A model generated the notes under the pieces. The model had not been told where the DNA came from. It did no database searches and saw only the letters and a list, made by a program, of their open reading frames with translations. A stretch of 64,000 nucleotides of DNA from Ligula intestinalis (Eukaryota > Platyhelminthes > Cestoda > Diphyllobothriidea > Diphyllobothriidae): NCBI GenBank assembly GCA_036362985.1, contig JAYGXS010000001.1:41440787-41504786 (forward strand), in the 5' to 3' direction. Position numbers and translations under genes: made by a program. Within the stretch, counting starts at the first letter, position 1; each line of letters opens with the position of its first letter. This document shows, piece after piece, positions 45,482-57,254 of the stretch.

Positions 45482-47238
45482 TAATAATAATAAGTTGTAT
45501 ATTTCAAGCCCAATAGGCCTCGTTAATAAACCAAAAATTCGATAACACGAAGTACTAGAAATAATTGGTTTAACAAACAGTATCCGTAGTCTATAGCTAT
45601 AAGACGAGTATAACTGTTCAGAAGCAAATTTGTAAGATTCGGAAAAAAATTAATATAGCAGTGTCATGCGGAAGGTGAAATTCAAGGGCACACACAGATG
45701 AGCCACATCTCTATCTAGATTCTGACTATGTATTCTTGTACCCATGGCCTCTATTAGTAAGGGGGGGCTTGGAAGCTAACTCAGTCAAAGCTGAGCCTGG
45801 AGCAGAACAATAGGTATTAACGAAACATAACTGGTAACGACGGGTTCCCGGCACTACACTCGGGTTCCCAAACCGGTGCGGCATAATAGAACATGGGGAA
45901 CCCGCCAGTTTATGATCGTGATGGGCACCGCCGTATGAGATCGAAAAGTCCGCCAAAGCTACAAGACCATCGTTGGGGATGTCTGAGATATGACCAAATA
46001 TGAGGCCCTGATGATGGTTAATGACTAGCGAAACGAGAGTCGTCAAGACTGCTTCCTGGGTCAGGGGGACACGAGTCAGATGAAGGTAGTTTCAAGAAGG
46101 GATCTTAAATTCCCGATGATCCTTTCTCGGGATCGTGGAAAAAGCTGCCCGGAAAAGACGAGGAAAACAAAAGGTTAATAGATTCAGTGTTAAAATAAAT
46201 GTGCAGTCTTCGCTTGAACGCACATAGACTAGTCAACGCCCGAATATCAATCGGCAAATAATTCCAAAGATAGTTATACCTAGAAGCAAAAAATAGAGAT
46301 CGCTTAGAAGTGGAACAAGCAGGAGGAGGTTTAATCAACGTTGAATTTCTTAGGTTGTAAGGGCGAGTAACGTGAGTAAGGGCAGAACTCTTGGGGGCAT
46401 TTGAACTATTATTAAGGCGAAACAGGAGACAAAACCCTGCTTCCAGTGTCCTGACCCTTAGAAACTTCAGTTTCTTTATCTCACATCTATCTGAGTAGGA
46501 AGTATCTGAAAATGCCGGATAGAGGACCCTTTTAGTGAATCTTCTTTGGACACTTTCAATTTTTGAACGGCTAGATTCGTTCATTAGACCGAAGAATGGA
46601 CAACAGTATTCGAGAATAGGAAGCACATACATACGATAAAGTCTTAGCTTCATTTCGGGAAGGTACAAATTATAAGAGATGAAGCTGCATATCTGAGCAG
46701 CTTTTGCTGTAATTCTATCAGCGTGAGGTGAAAGATCTAATTTATTGGTGTAACTTAAACCTAAGTTCTTAATGTTAGAACATTCAGTCATGGGGCAATC
46801 TTGAAAAATGATAGGCTGTGGCAGCCTTTCAGGCCCAAAACACATGAACTAGCACTTAGAAGGCGAGAACTCCATCTGCCACGTGGAGCTCCACGCAGAT
46901 AGAGCGTCCAAATCCGAATGAATGCGTTCTAAGCATCCCTCAGCCGTAGAATTAGAGAAGGAGTATACACATTTCAAGTCGTCCGCGTATATATACGATT
47001 GAGAGTGTTAAACTATTGTTGAAATATCATTTATATAAAGCAAGAACAACAGTGGGCCCAGAACGGTACCTTGAAGGACACCGCTTTAAATAGCGGTAGG
47101 GGTAGAGTATGAGGACCTCACTAAGACCTGGTGTTTTCGATTAGAAAGATATGATCTAATCAAGTCAATAAGAGGACTACAAAAACCTTTAGCCTCTAGT
47201 TTGGCTAGTAGTCTCCTATGAGGTACTTTATCAAATGC
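45482..47238 (-). mobile_element. 5'-truncated CR1-like LINE inserted in the Helitron helicase
   Basis: The LINE begins at RT motif A (AFDKVPHRRLLAKLEAKG) and continues with LIRSYLSNRKHQVLVR, GVLQGTVLGPLLFLLYINDI, the catalytic YIYADDLKC box (near 46980) and LSAWSSTWQMEFSPSKC. The long frame 46845-46105 then gives IKNLGLSYTNKLDLSPHAD, YRMYVLPILEYCCPFFG and KIESVQRRFTKRVL. Three single-base stops but no shift interrupt the RT. After the stop at 46105 there is a 3' UTR of about 600 bp ending in a gaggcctattgggcttgaaa hairpin and a (ATT)n-like tail at 45481-45500. No target-site duplication is obvious. Confidence 0.9.
46105..46845 (-). pseudogene. LINE reverse transcriptase, thumb and C-terminal region
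   Basis: This is the longest clean frame of the inserted LINE, 246 codons. It is in frame with the YADD-containing part upstream, separated by one TAG after SPSKC. It carries the thumb and a C-terminus with RSLFFASRYNYLWNYLPIDI, equivalent to the VDPWNNLPE-type block in the LINE at 38.9 kb. The ORF's ATG is internal and not a true start. Confidence 0.88.
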
Positions 47239-48213
47239 CAAGCTGTTCAGGAATTCAACTGGATAATTAACACAGTCGGAAGGATCAACCGTCGTATCGA
47301 ATGATTTGTACAGTATTTCCTCACCTGGAAGAAGCCGGTTAATTCTGTTTATAATGGAATTGATGAATTTGTTGGTCGGAGCAAGAATTCCTCGTTTGCA
47401 TAGCCATTCTGCGTCGGTAAAGTTATTTTGGAGATCAGGGAAAACTTTGTCGCTAAGATCTTCGTCACTGCTCAGCAAATTTGCAACCAAACTAATAGGG
47501 ATGTTTCTGGTAGCATCGCTGTCAATTTTCCCTTCGCCAATCTTCAAGATGTTGGTGGAGAATCCGTCGTTTTCATGGGCATTGTGCAGGAGAACTCTCA
47601 TATTGGTCATGAGTTTTAATGTCTTCACCGTTGACCATAGCGTTGAATATTTTAGGCAGAATTTTATCTGGTCACCCCTGGTGCCCCTTTGAATCACCAG
47701 TAGTGTCTGGCGGAAGTCACCAGATAAAACCATTATGATGCTACCGAGCGGAATGATTTTTCCTGTGACATCACGTAGCGTTCTGTCTACCGCTTCCAGT
47801 GCAATTTTGTTGGCCATGGTACACTCATCCCAAATTAAAGCTGAGCACCATTTTAACAAGTCAGATGATCCACTACCTCTGCTTATGTGGCATTTTGCGG
47901 TGCCATTATCAGGTAACCTTAGAGGAAGCTTGAAGGTACTTTGAGCAGTTCGGCCACCAGGAAGTAACGTCGCTGCTATACCAGCCGATTCAACAGCCAA
48001 AACAATTTTGCTTTCTTTGCACAGCTCAGCCAAAAGCAGCTGAATGACGAAGGTTTTGCCAGTTCCACCGGGCGCATCCACAAAGAAAACGTGGTCGCCA
48101 TTACTGCGGTTATGGACGCTGTCAATAATAGTGTTGAATGCGTGAAGTTGATTGACCAGCATCCTTGGTTTTTGAAGAGCCACTATGCTGCCAGTTCGGT
48201 AACATTGTAGCAA
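47239..48213 (-). pseudogene. Helitron PIF1-like helicase, N-terminal part
   Basis: The minus-strand frame is open from 48213. It encodes helicase motif I, VDAPGGTGKTFVIQLL (Walker A, about 48049-48075), then SAGIAATLLPGGRTAQSTF (Ia), ALIWDECTMAN (Walker B) and IIMVLSGDFRQTLLVI (III), and ends at VNYPVEFLNSL. Directly after LNSL the frame runs into LINE sequence (AFDKVPHRRLLAKLEAKG), so the ORF that spans 47086-48213 is an artificial fusion. A frameshift near 48160-48200 separates it from the Rep part. PIF1-type helicases unwind DNA 5'-to-3' during rolling-circle transposition. Confidence 0.93.
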
Positions 48214-51200
48214 AGTTCCCGCTGAATTTCAGTTGGAGGCTGATTCCCAATGCTCCTGTCAAATGGAGGAAATCCATACCTTTCAAGTTGCTCTCCACCC
48301 ATTTCAACCAAGGTGTTTTCAATGTGAATGAGTGCCATGTTGTAGATGGTGGCATTGAAGTTTACGGGAAGATGAGCATTTTGCAACTGTAGTTGATGTC
48401 GGTAGTCTTCCAACATATCATTTCTCTACTTTAACCATAGATCATTGGGGCAGTTCAACTCACAACTTCTGATCAACAACGCAAGCAGTCGTCGTTATTG
48501 AAAAGGAGCGTTAGCAACGACAGCTTCAGCAATGGTGTTCTCTCATTGATTATCATCTTAAAACAGACCACGCCTCGCACAGGCTTCTCTGTAGAGAGAA
48601 CACAGAAAACCGTCAATCGTCCTAAGATCGTCAAACGATGTTGGACCTTTAACTTCATGGAGTAGCATTCGTAAGTAGAAGCATTCTTGTTGAGAGGGGT
48701 AAACAATGTAAATTCTGCCCATTTTCACATCAAACTTGATGCCCGGATGTCCGTCAACTGGAATACCTACCTTTCGTCGGGCCCACTTGTTTCGATTCCA
48801 TGTGTAGTATGAGGGAACCTGAATATACAAAAGTGTCTGGGAAAACGAATCTTGCTGGCACAATTTGAAGAAAGCAGTCAAAGTTGTATCTTTAGGATTC
48901 TGAAGCTGATCCAAGAGGAATCCTTTTGTAAAGTAAATCCGTTGGCCATTTTCCAGGTAGACGCTTAAGTGTACAATGGCCAGAAAACGATTCTGGATAT
49001 CAAAACCAAAGATTCTCCAAAATGCCTCATTGCTGCTGATGTATCTGCCCATTTCATACTGGATAATCTAATCATTGTTGTTACGGTGGTTGAGAGAGTA
49101 CATGGCGGCATCGGATCCTTTGTTGATGTACTTGCAGAAGTACTTGATGGACTTCGCTGGGTTGCAAAATTCAACGTTGATGTGGGCGTTGAATACTTTT
49201 GACAGTAAGGGGCAATATAGCACAATCCAACGGTTATCAATTACCACACCGCCCTTTCGCCTTTCATTGATAACTGCTTCGAATCCGCCAATCTCAGGTA
49301 GTCGCCTTCTATAGAGAGGGCAACCATCCTCATCAGTCTAAGTTGCATCAAGAAATCGCTTCGGATATCTCTTGGTACATTTCCCATCCTTCATGCAAGG
49401 GTTGTTAGGATTTATCTGACCGCATGGGCGATGCACCATTTGAGTTTTGATCGTTTCAAACAGGACAGGGTTAACGGATCGGTCCGGCAACTCTGCGCAT
49501 ATAAATTTTTCGACATCGGAAGAGTGCAATTTTTCCTTCAGCCACACCAAAATGTGAACGTGGGGCAATCCTCTCCTTTATCACTCAACAGTGTACATGT
49601 GACACTGAACATCACCGAAAAGTTTGAATTTTGTGATGAGTCTCATCATGGTTTTCAACTTAAGCTGGAATACCTGCGCGGACAAATCATGGCGATCCTG
49701 TGGCTTTTGACCGGGGAACAACTCATTAGTAATTTCAGGCCAGGATGGGTTGCAGGTAAACGTAATGAATATGTCCGGGCGACCATAACGCCTAACGTAA
49801 ACCAAAGCGTCTTGGGTTTTCTCATGCATGTAGCGAGGAGACCCAGTGTGGCTTGACGGCAAGATGAAAAGTTAACCAGGACCAGCACCATTTCCACCAT
49901 CAGAAAGGATATTGTCTCTAAGGCGGATGTAGTTGTCCACGCGAAGTTCTTTCTGGTGTGTGCGGAAATAGCAAAGACGTTCTGTTTCCATTTTGGCAAA
50001 TATATCAACAGCAAATTGCAGGAACAACGTTTTGAATCGACAAAGTAGGTTAAAAGTTCTTTCCCTAATCATAAAGTGATATGAATAGAAGGCTTTACAA
50101 CTTACTGCTTTACGGGTGCCAATTTGAGGTATACTGAAGCGATAACCGTCTTTACCATTAACGTGCATGAGAGGGTATTGTAAGGCATCGTATGAACGGT
50201 GTGTCTCGTATATCCTTTGAAACCTATCGCACCTCCTTCTCAAGACAATATCCCTGTTGCCGTGCTGTGTTTCTGACATAATGATGGCCACCTCGTTGCA
50301 TGCGGGAGCATTACATCTTCGTTGGGGTTCTCCACGAGGACGTTTATCGGCATCTTTGAAAATAGTGAAGTCAATGGAAGCGTGCATCTCCAGGGCGGAC
50401 TTGAAACTGTTAACGTAGCTGTTGCGCTGGTGTAGCTTCTCTTGAAGGGACAGTATTCTAGGATGCTTTAAGCCTGGGTTCACTCGGGATCGACTTTGAG
50501 CCTGTAGGTTTATGTCTTCTACGCAATATATTTGTAGAAATTTCGGCTCGCCATCAGGAGGAGGTAGAAACGATTCAATCCGGTGGCAAACCTGGCCTTC
50601 CACCTTAAAGGTAGGCATAAATCCAACCTCACGAACAACGTTGGCACAACAGGAGGTCATTTGAAACGCACCGTTTTATTTTCTATTCTGAGAAAGAAAA
50701 TTCTTCGAGTCATCGGTATTACCAGCAAGCAATGCTTGGAGTATTTCTGGCGGTGGAGGAAGTTATTCAGTAGAACTGTGCCATTGGAACAGCACATGCC
50801 GATCGTTTCACCAGTCCATTTTTCGCCTGACAATGTCCGCAACCTTCTACCATCTTCCCAATGGAAAAATTTATATCTTCCGCATAACCAAGACTTGGGT
50901 TGTAATTAAGTGAGGCTTTGTCCCACACTTGAGCATTTATGGAAGCAACTGACGGGCCAGAGTCGCCAAACCGTATGGGAATTAGTTGCAAACTGGAGTT
51001 TCGAGCATCGTTTGGGCGTTGATCCGCTCTCTGTGATGCTTGCATAGTCAGACGTGCACTTTTACGTCTGGATAATTCGTTTTGCCGACGTTGAGAATCT
51101 CTTAACCTACCTAGCTCTCTCCTTTGCAGGGTTTGGACCTCGGTTTCTTGTAAGAAGTTAATTTGATAGCGAATCGCGTCTTCACGTCCTCTTTGCAGCA

Positions 51201-51529
51201 TTTGATCGTCGGTCTCTTGGGAGTTTCGATATCGCTGACGTATGGCATTAGTCTCCAGACGAAGCCGTCTCTCTGCCTGTGTTTCTTGCGAACGTCTATT
51301 AACATTGGCAGGTCTCTTCTGTTCCTTCGTTTGAACTTGTATTTTCGCGGCTGCTCTAATTCCTTTTCTATCTAAGGAGGTAGAACCTACAAATACGTTA
51401 TGATTTTGAACAGAATAACATGAGGTAGAAGCGAAGTAAATTTACAACGTTAACTTCAGCCACCAGCCCATCATCGTTTGTCGAGTTGATTGTGTTCAGA
51501 ACATGCCTGATGTCATTACTGTTGTCCAT
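48214..51529 (-). pseudogene. Helitron Rep (HUH endonuclease) part
   Basis: Reading down the minus strand: an Arg/Gln-rich N-terminus (LQRRELGRLRDSQRRQNELS); a Cys/His region (VEGCGHCQAK...GMCCSNG) near 50860-50780, with a frameshift; and a Helitron-like N domain (FKVEGQVCHRIESFLPP; ALQYPLMHVNGKDGYRF). Next come the Rep motifs: IFITFTCNPSWPEI, the HUH motif GLPHVHILVW (near 49545-49572), GQINPNNPCM, AKSIKYFCKYINKGSD, and the two-tyrosine motif QYEMGRYIS (49040-49060). Rep nicks and rejoins DNA using these tyrosines. Single-base stops occur at PG/LF, before RRGLPH (two), in ATxTDEDG, just before IIQYEMG, and after GLF, among others. Confidence 0.92.
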
Positions 51530-51539
51530 AATGATAGTT

Positions 51540-52300
51540 TTTAAGGGTTTGATTGAAAAAGAAGGGATTTATGTGGTAGGCCATTCAACCTAACCTAAGA
51601 GCTAGCCGCATCGCTGTGGAGGGAGGGGGGGGGGGTGGCGGTCTTTCAACCGGCCGCGACAACTTACGCGTAAGTAAAGGGGGAGGTCCAAGTGACAGTA
51701 GGTCAAGGGGTTTTCGCTCAACCCATTCAGTAGTAACAAAGGGGTAAGAGAAAGAGAGAGGTGTAAAGGGATCATGGACATCAGATTCTAGTCATAATTG
51801 GGGACCAGCGAAATGGGGTTGGGAGGAGGGGGTGAGAGGGGAATGAGTCCAACAATTAATGTCATCGCGTGGTCATCGTCTCAAGTTTTGTTTGGAGGTG
51901 TGAGGACGCAAGGTGTCGACCTCTTGAGACATTGTCGGTGGCGTTTGAATGCTTGGTTTACGGTGAGTGAATTTGAAGCAGCTGTGCAAACACGGTTATA
52001 GCCCTTGCTACATTGGCGGGGGGTGACCTTACAAGCGGCCGCGACGACCTGGAAGCGACGACCCCTTCCCCACCACCGCCCACCCCCCTGTGGCGTATTC
52101 ACATCCGCATTTCACGTCGGGCGTCACTTGAATCTTCACGTGCGCGGTAGAATGAGGGAGCGACGTAGAGACCGACACGCACAGGCGACGGAGAACGCGT
52201 GCCGACGAAGTGATCATGGTACTAACATGCGTGCGTCGAAGGCGCACAAGGCATGTCAACCTGACTCCGGTGACCAATGATAACGGAGACACACACAGAG
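51540..52300. other. Unassigned GC-variable intergenic sequence
   Basis: It includes an 11-base G run (51625-51635) and a GC-rich block 52010-52290 that gives overlapping ORFs on both strands (52005-52280 plus; 52029-52292 minus) without any recognisable domain. The Helitron 5' end should lie within the first part. Confidence 0.35.
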
Positions 52301-52364
52301 ACTGTCACCGATTTTAGTAAGTATACAGATAATAGTATTTTTTAGTATTCCGGCAAGATAGCTA

Positions 52365-52386
52365 TTTCGGCCTATTGGCCATCATT
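52365..52386 (-). ncRNA. Hammerhead-like core in dispersed repeat
   Basis: The minus strand reads ctaatgatggccaataggcc followed by gaaat: a CUGAUGA box with one change, a GGCC/GGCC hairpin with AAUA loop, and a GAAA box. It sits in a repeat that shares this layout with the palindrome downstream. Confidence 0.35.
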
Positions 52387-52784
52387 AGCTACGGGCAGCC
52401 AACTCTAGTGGCTACGATTTCGCAAGAGCATCAATCCAGGATGGACAAAGTCATGGGACTCTGGAAGTCCCATGTCTGTCGGTAGTACAAACATAAAATA
52501 TGTTACTGAAATGTAGTGAGTAACATAACAATACGTCAACTTGAGAACCACACTTGTAGGCATCCGAACTTGCAATGGCATAACCTAGGATGGCTACGCC
52601 GTGAAAAAATTAGATCAGTGTACAATTAACTGCTACTCTATATGCATATATATATATTTACAGCAAATGGTAGGTGGTGAGGCGCTGATGAACTGCGGTT
52701 CGATCAAGTACTTATGACCCATCTGATAGACACCAGTGGTGGACCAACTGCGCCATCTGTAAGTGCGTTTGTTTTTGTTGTCCG

Positions 52785-53250
52785 ACCAGCTGGTGTTTAG
52801 GGTTATGCTTGGCTGATGAAGGCTAATAAGCCCGAAACAGTTCTGTATCAAGTTACCCCTAAATGCTGTCATAACCCCCTTACTGCTTTTATGACTTGGC
52901 CGGAATCGGCCTGGCAGGCGGTCACCCGTTCGGGACCTCTGACCACCACATGAACTTTGATTAGTTCGGAAGCCTATTCGATCGGTGTTCGCACATTTCT
53001 GAGTGAATATATATATATATATATATTCATTCAGGAATAGGCACACACCGCTCCAATTGGCTTTCCGAAGTAAACAAACTTCGGATGGATCGTAGGGGTA
53101 ACAAACGGGCAAATACCTGCCAGGACGAAGTCGGCCAAGCTATAATAACAAAGAGGGCCGAAAACTTTCAGAGGTAACTTGATACAAAAATATTTCGGGC
53201 TTATTTGCCTTCATTCAGCCAAGCATCACCCTGATCACCAGCTGACGCCG
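52785..53250. repeat. Long imperfect palindrome centred on (AT)10
   Basis: The left arm (52785-53000) and right arm (53028-53250) are reverse complements over about 210 bp with substitutions and small gaps. They flank gtgaatatat...atatattcat. Both arms contain, from outside in, the gcttggctgatgaaggctaa and taagcccgaaa block, tgtatcaagtta, tttatgacttggcc/ggccaagctataat, cctggcaggc/gcaaatacctgccagg, and cggaag-type text. Outer ends carry ctgatga...cccgaaac (52813-52838) and its mate on the other strand near 53180-53215. A partial third copy of the right arm occurs at 53378-53440. Confidence 0.85.
53007..53026. repeat. (AT)10 microsatellite at palindrome centre
   Basis: Uninterrupted alternating AT, flanked by gtga and tcat, which are themselves inverted. 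Confidence 0.9.
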
Positions 53251-53284
53251 GAAACACAAGCATGCGTACGCACATGGCACAAGG

Positions 53285-53590
53285 GGTAAACTACTAGGGT
53301 CTACCAAATGGGTCATAAGCGCGTCATCGAAACGAAGTTCATCAACACCTCACCACCTGCCACTCTCTTTTGCGGCAGAATTGGCACACACCGCTCCAAT
53401 TAGCTTCCCGAAGTAAACAAACTTCGTATGGATGGTAAAAATCGTGAACGAGCAAAGTTGAGGGATTAGAATTTCGGATGATCCACACCTAGGGTTGGGT
53501 TTAACTGGTTGATGATGGCTAATGAGCCAAAAATTGCCATTACAGTCTCCCTTGATACATAAGGTATCTCTGCACAACTGAAAAAGTCAA
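53285..53590. repeat. Further copies of the palindrome and SINE-like repeat family
   Basis: The stretch 53300-53365 is the inverse of 52673-52740 (cttatgacccat..., gatgaactt). The stretch 53378-53440 repeats 53036-53095 (ggcacacaccgctccaatt, gaagtaaacaaacttcg). The stretch 53505-53560 carries a SINE-like core (ggttgatgatggctaatgag, then ccattacagtctcccttg). The arrangement is a jumble of related pieces with no coding content. Confidence 0.65.
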
Positions 53591-53599
53591 AAAGTGGCT

Positions 53600-56500
53600 T
53601 CTAGCTGAAATATTGTTGTTCCAACTATTAACAGTTAGTTGCTAGTTTTGCTCTGAACACACTGAGTCCTTGCCATCACTAATGCCATTATGAAAATCTC
53701 GTGAGCAGGTTTTAATTCGGTAAGGAAGCAAGGATTACGAGAACACTTTGGTTAACTGGCATCTGAAGCTTCTAGAATAACTTCTGCGCGCCTTTACTCC
53801 ATAGAAAAATAATCTATATAGAACGTGCGTCATACTAAACGATGTTTGGCATTCGACAGTTTTTGATGGTGGACATGTTATCGGCAGCGTAATAACTATG
53901 CTTACAAATTGAACTGTGAAATTTAGTGAGACAATAGTTTACCTACGAAAGTGCGAGTAACATGGGAAAAATTAATCTAATTAAAAAGTTAAATTGAAAC
54001 GGAGATAACTGTTTCCTCATCGATTCAATCCAGGATTTGCCTAACTTAACGCTAAAGGAAATAGATTAAATACATGTGATGGAGCGCCGGTTTAGAATGT
54101 AAGATGTAAGGAGCTGACCTATGGAGGAAGTCGGAACTTCCTAAGAGGAAATTTAGTAGTTTTGGAAAATAATTTTTTAAAATTTGATTTTGGCATGACA
54201 TTGTAAATTTTACAGATGTCACCTAGCTTGTTTATTCCGACTAACCAGTTGTACTGGGTCACATCCAACGAGGAGAGAAACCGAATTTGTAATTTATCAC
54301 ACCATCACGGAAAGATATTCATCAATACAAATGCGAGACTAGGTATCAAAGATGAGCAAAATAAAATAGGCAGGAAAATTCACTGATCTGTATTTAGTGG
54401 CGGTAGCAAACAAAGTGCTTTATATTTTACATCTTCAGCATCGCCAATATTTGTGGATTTTTTAGAATGGTTGCATTAACTCATGGATGTGCAAATGTAT
54501 TAAATATATTAACCATTATCTATCCTCACCAGCATTTAAACCAGAAAACCTTTAAGAACATCGGATGAGATAGCCTACTTATGTGAAAAAACGTAGATGG
54601 GGCCAGCCGTCACTTAAAAACGCTTTCGACGCAATAAAACCTGAAGCTGAGCCCCAAGAATATGCGTCTGGATCAAACATTCGGTGTGGTGATGATGCAC
54701 TCATAAACGAAAGGCCTTATAACACGATGTGCCAAAATCTCGCGTTTTCAAAGCTGAGCTCTAAGACTACAGCCGTGACGTGACGGCCCCGTTCACTCAA
54801 GTGACTGGCTCGAAGCAGTGCCAAGTTGAATTTTTAGACTGATTCTACCAACGCGGGCATGTCATACTGACGAGACTGGGCTTTGCAAGCGAAATCAACT
54901 GAGCAGCATATTCGGGTAAGAGGTCTGGATATTTTGTAGCCGACTTTCTCATGAAGTTTAGGATTGCAAGGCGTAAACTTTAGCATAAACGTGCATTTTT
55001 TGAGGCGCCACGCAGTCACAGCAAATTGTCAGAGCAGGTCCCGAAGTATGTACCCATTTTGAGATGATAGTGAGACCGTTTACGTGGAGGTCGGGCGTAC
55101 TTTTTCCAATAGGCGGGTGGATGATTCCATGAGGTCGGCACCTCAAATTTTACTTAAATGTAAACCCATGTTAAGCACTAACTTATTAGATGTTGGAAGG
55201 AAAGACAAAATAGTAAACGTGTAAATCGAGACAGTTTGCCGAACAAGTTGTGCAGGTAAGCGAACCGACCGAAGGGAAGCAAGCAACGATTAGGCAGTAT
55301 TTTAAGGATAAAAGTAAAAAAACTCTACACTCTGTGTATATCTACGACAGCCTTCGAGGGAGGTGTTTGCACTTCCAGTATGCAAGGTTCGATAGGCGAA
55401 GGGGTATTGTGTAGTGAATACTTGAGCGTGAAAAACTCTGCATTTCAAATACGCTTCAGCGAGAAAAATTACAAAAGCTGCGCAAATGATTTAAAAAATG
55501 TTTCACTTTAGTCTGACGTGTACATAAAATAAATGGACCAACAACACTGGAAGTGGAAAGTGCGAAAGCAGCCAACCATGGCCATTGAAACCCCCTGCTG
55601 CCAGACACAAGTAAATGTGCAGTTACACTGCCTGAATGAACCAAAAAGAACAAACAGCCGATGGGTTGTCAGTAGCACTTGCTAAACTTCATATATATCA
55701 CGCTTGTTATTGTTTTAGTGAAATAAAATATCTGAAAAGCACGCTGAAAGAATAAAATCGACCAGTATAAACTTCTATTGGTAAGCAAGAGGTGCCTATA
55801 GACTAACGGCAATATCAGAACAGTTCCTATTGGTTAACATAATCAAAAAAGTGTTTGGATAGGCAGAAATTTGACCTACTGAAAATGTAGAAATACTTTT
55901 ATAAAATAATAAGCAAATAAAAAAGCGGCCTCACAAGAAAGCTCTTCTCAAATTTTATTGAAAGAACCATATCTGTGACGAACCAGCACATTGCGCATGC
56001 TTGTTTTACAAATGGCTTACTTGGTGGAACAGTAATATATTCGGAAGACTGCTCTCTTAATCCCCTATTAATTTTTATTGGTCGGCCAATGGTATTTCCT
56101 ACAGGTCTTCCCTGTTGCCCACTAAACACTCATTCAAACACAACTTCTAATAATTTACTTTGAACTCGATTGCAGCCGTATAGGTGATAGTGCCCCAAAA
56201 TTGCTTTGTGATTCAAATATTTGACCCCTGACTACTAGGCTAATAAGCATATCAGTAGGCTAAGCGAAGAATGAGGCGACAAATCAAAAGCCTTACTCAA
56301 ATGCGTTTTGTCGGGCTTTGTCTTTTTTAACAGAGTGAGATGCAAGCAATAAATTTTTTTCCCAGTGAAAGAGCAGCCGAACTACCTTTGCATTTTCTTC
56401 TGAAACTCACATCTCTGTTAGTGCTCCGTAATAAATGATGAAGCCAACGCTCATCGGGATGGAACAGTTTATCGGCAGTCAACTAAACGTTACGACACGG

Positions 56501-57250
56501 AGAATCCACGCGCCATACAGCAGCATGGTCAACACACTCTCAAGGTCACAGTTTAGTGCGAGGTAAATCCGTGATGGCAATTGAACCCAAACCTTTTTAG
56601 GATAATGAGAAGAGTACGGTTACACTGATTAGCGACGAATATTGCACAATACAGAAAAATGTTGTGCATCTTATCGTGAAGGGTAGGCTTGCAACATAGT
56701 GGCAGCCAGATGCAGCGTGGCCTAATTCAAAATGCACCGACAATCAATTTGTGGAAATGGATTGTACTTGTCTTTCATTTTTAACTAACCTACTAACACC
56801 TTCCTTTGGGTCTACCTGAAAGATAGGATGTGTATCAATAAGATGGAAGCTACCCGGGGACATTCGGAAAGAAGTTCAAGCACTACACCCAGACATGTTA
56901 AGTACCACTAGATAAGATGTCACAAATACAGCCCGCCACTGTGAATCAGAAGCACGTATTCATTTACCTGCTATTCGTTTTCCTACGCGATATGAAAAAA
57001 ATCCCTTTCAACACTTTACGTGCCATTCAAAAAATGAGCAAACTTAAAGTTTTTTAATTCTTAAAAAGTAAAGTGGCTTGTGAGACATCTTGTACATAGC
57101 GTGAAAGAATGTCTACAGATCTGTAAGTTGAAAACTGTGTTAGCTAACTTGAGCTCTCATAATGGCCTCTGTGATGTGAATAAATTCAAGCTGCGCATTT
57201 TCATGTATATCTACTCCACAATTCAATAATTTTTTCTTTTTCGTTCCCAA
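53600..57250. other. Unassigned AT-rich intergenic sequence
   Basis: No domain or repeat family is recognisable over 3.6 kb. ORFs at 54583-54783 (plus), 54834-55019 (minus) and 55975-56163 (plus) are under 70 codons with no identifiable features. Confidence 0.4.
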
Positions 57251-57254
57251 GGTA

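Larger units (their letters stand above)
45040..51529 (-). mobile_element. Helitron, near-complete Rep-helicase, interrupted by a LINE
   Basis: This is a rolling-circle transposon on the minus strand. It has a zinc-finger-like N-terminus, a HUH Rep endonuclease, and a PIF1-type helicase split by a non-LTR retrotransposon at 45482-47238. A candidate start ATG lies at 51529. The helicase ends at a stop at 45040. At least eight in-frame stops and two or more frameshifts make it inactive, but the order and spacing of domains are those of a full-length animal Helitron. The exact 5' TC and 3' CTRR ends were not located. Confidence 0.92.

Noticed and set aside
52005..52292. GC-rich ORF pair as a possible small Arg/His-rich protein
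   Set aside because: Both strands open, no conservation evidence, composition explained by GC content.
54583..54783. 66-codon plus ORF with acidic and polar residues
   Set aside because: Short and unmatched; upstream frame closes at once.
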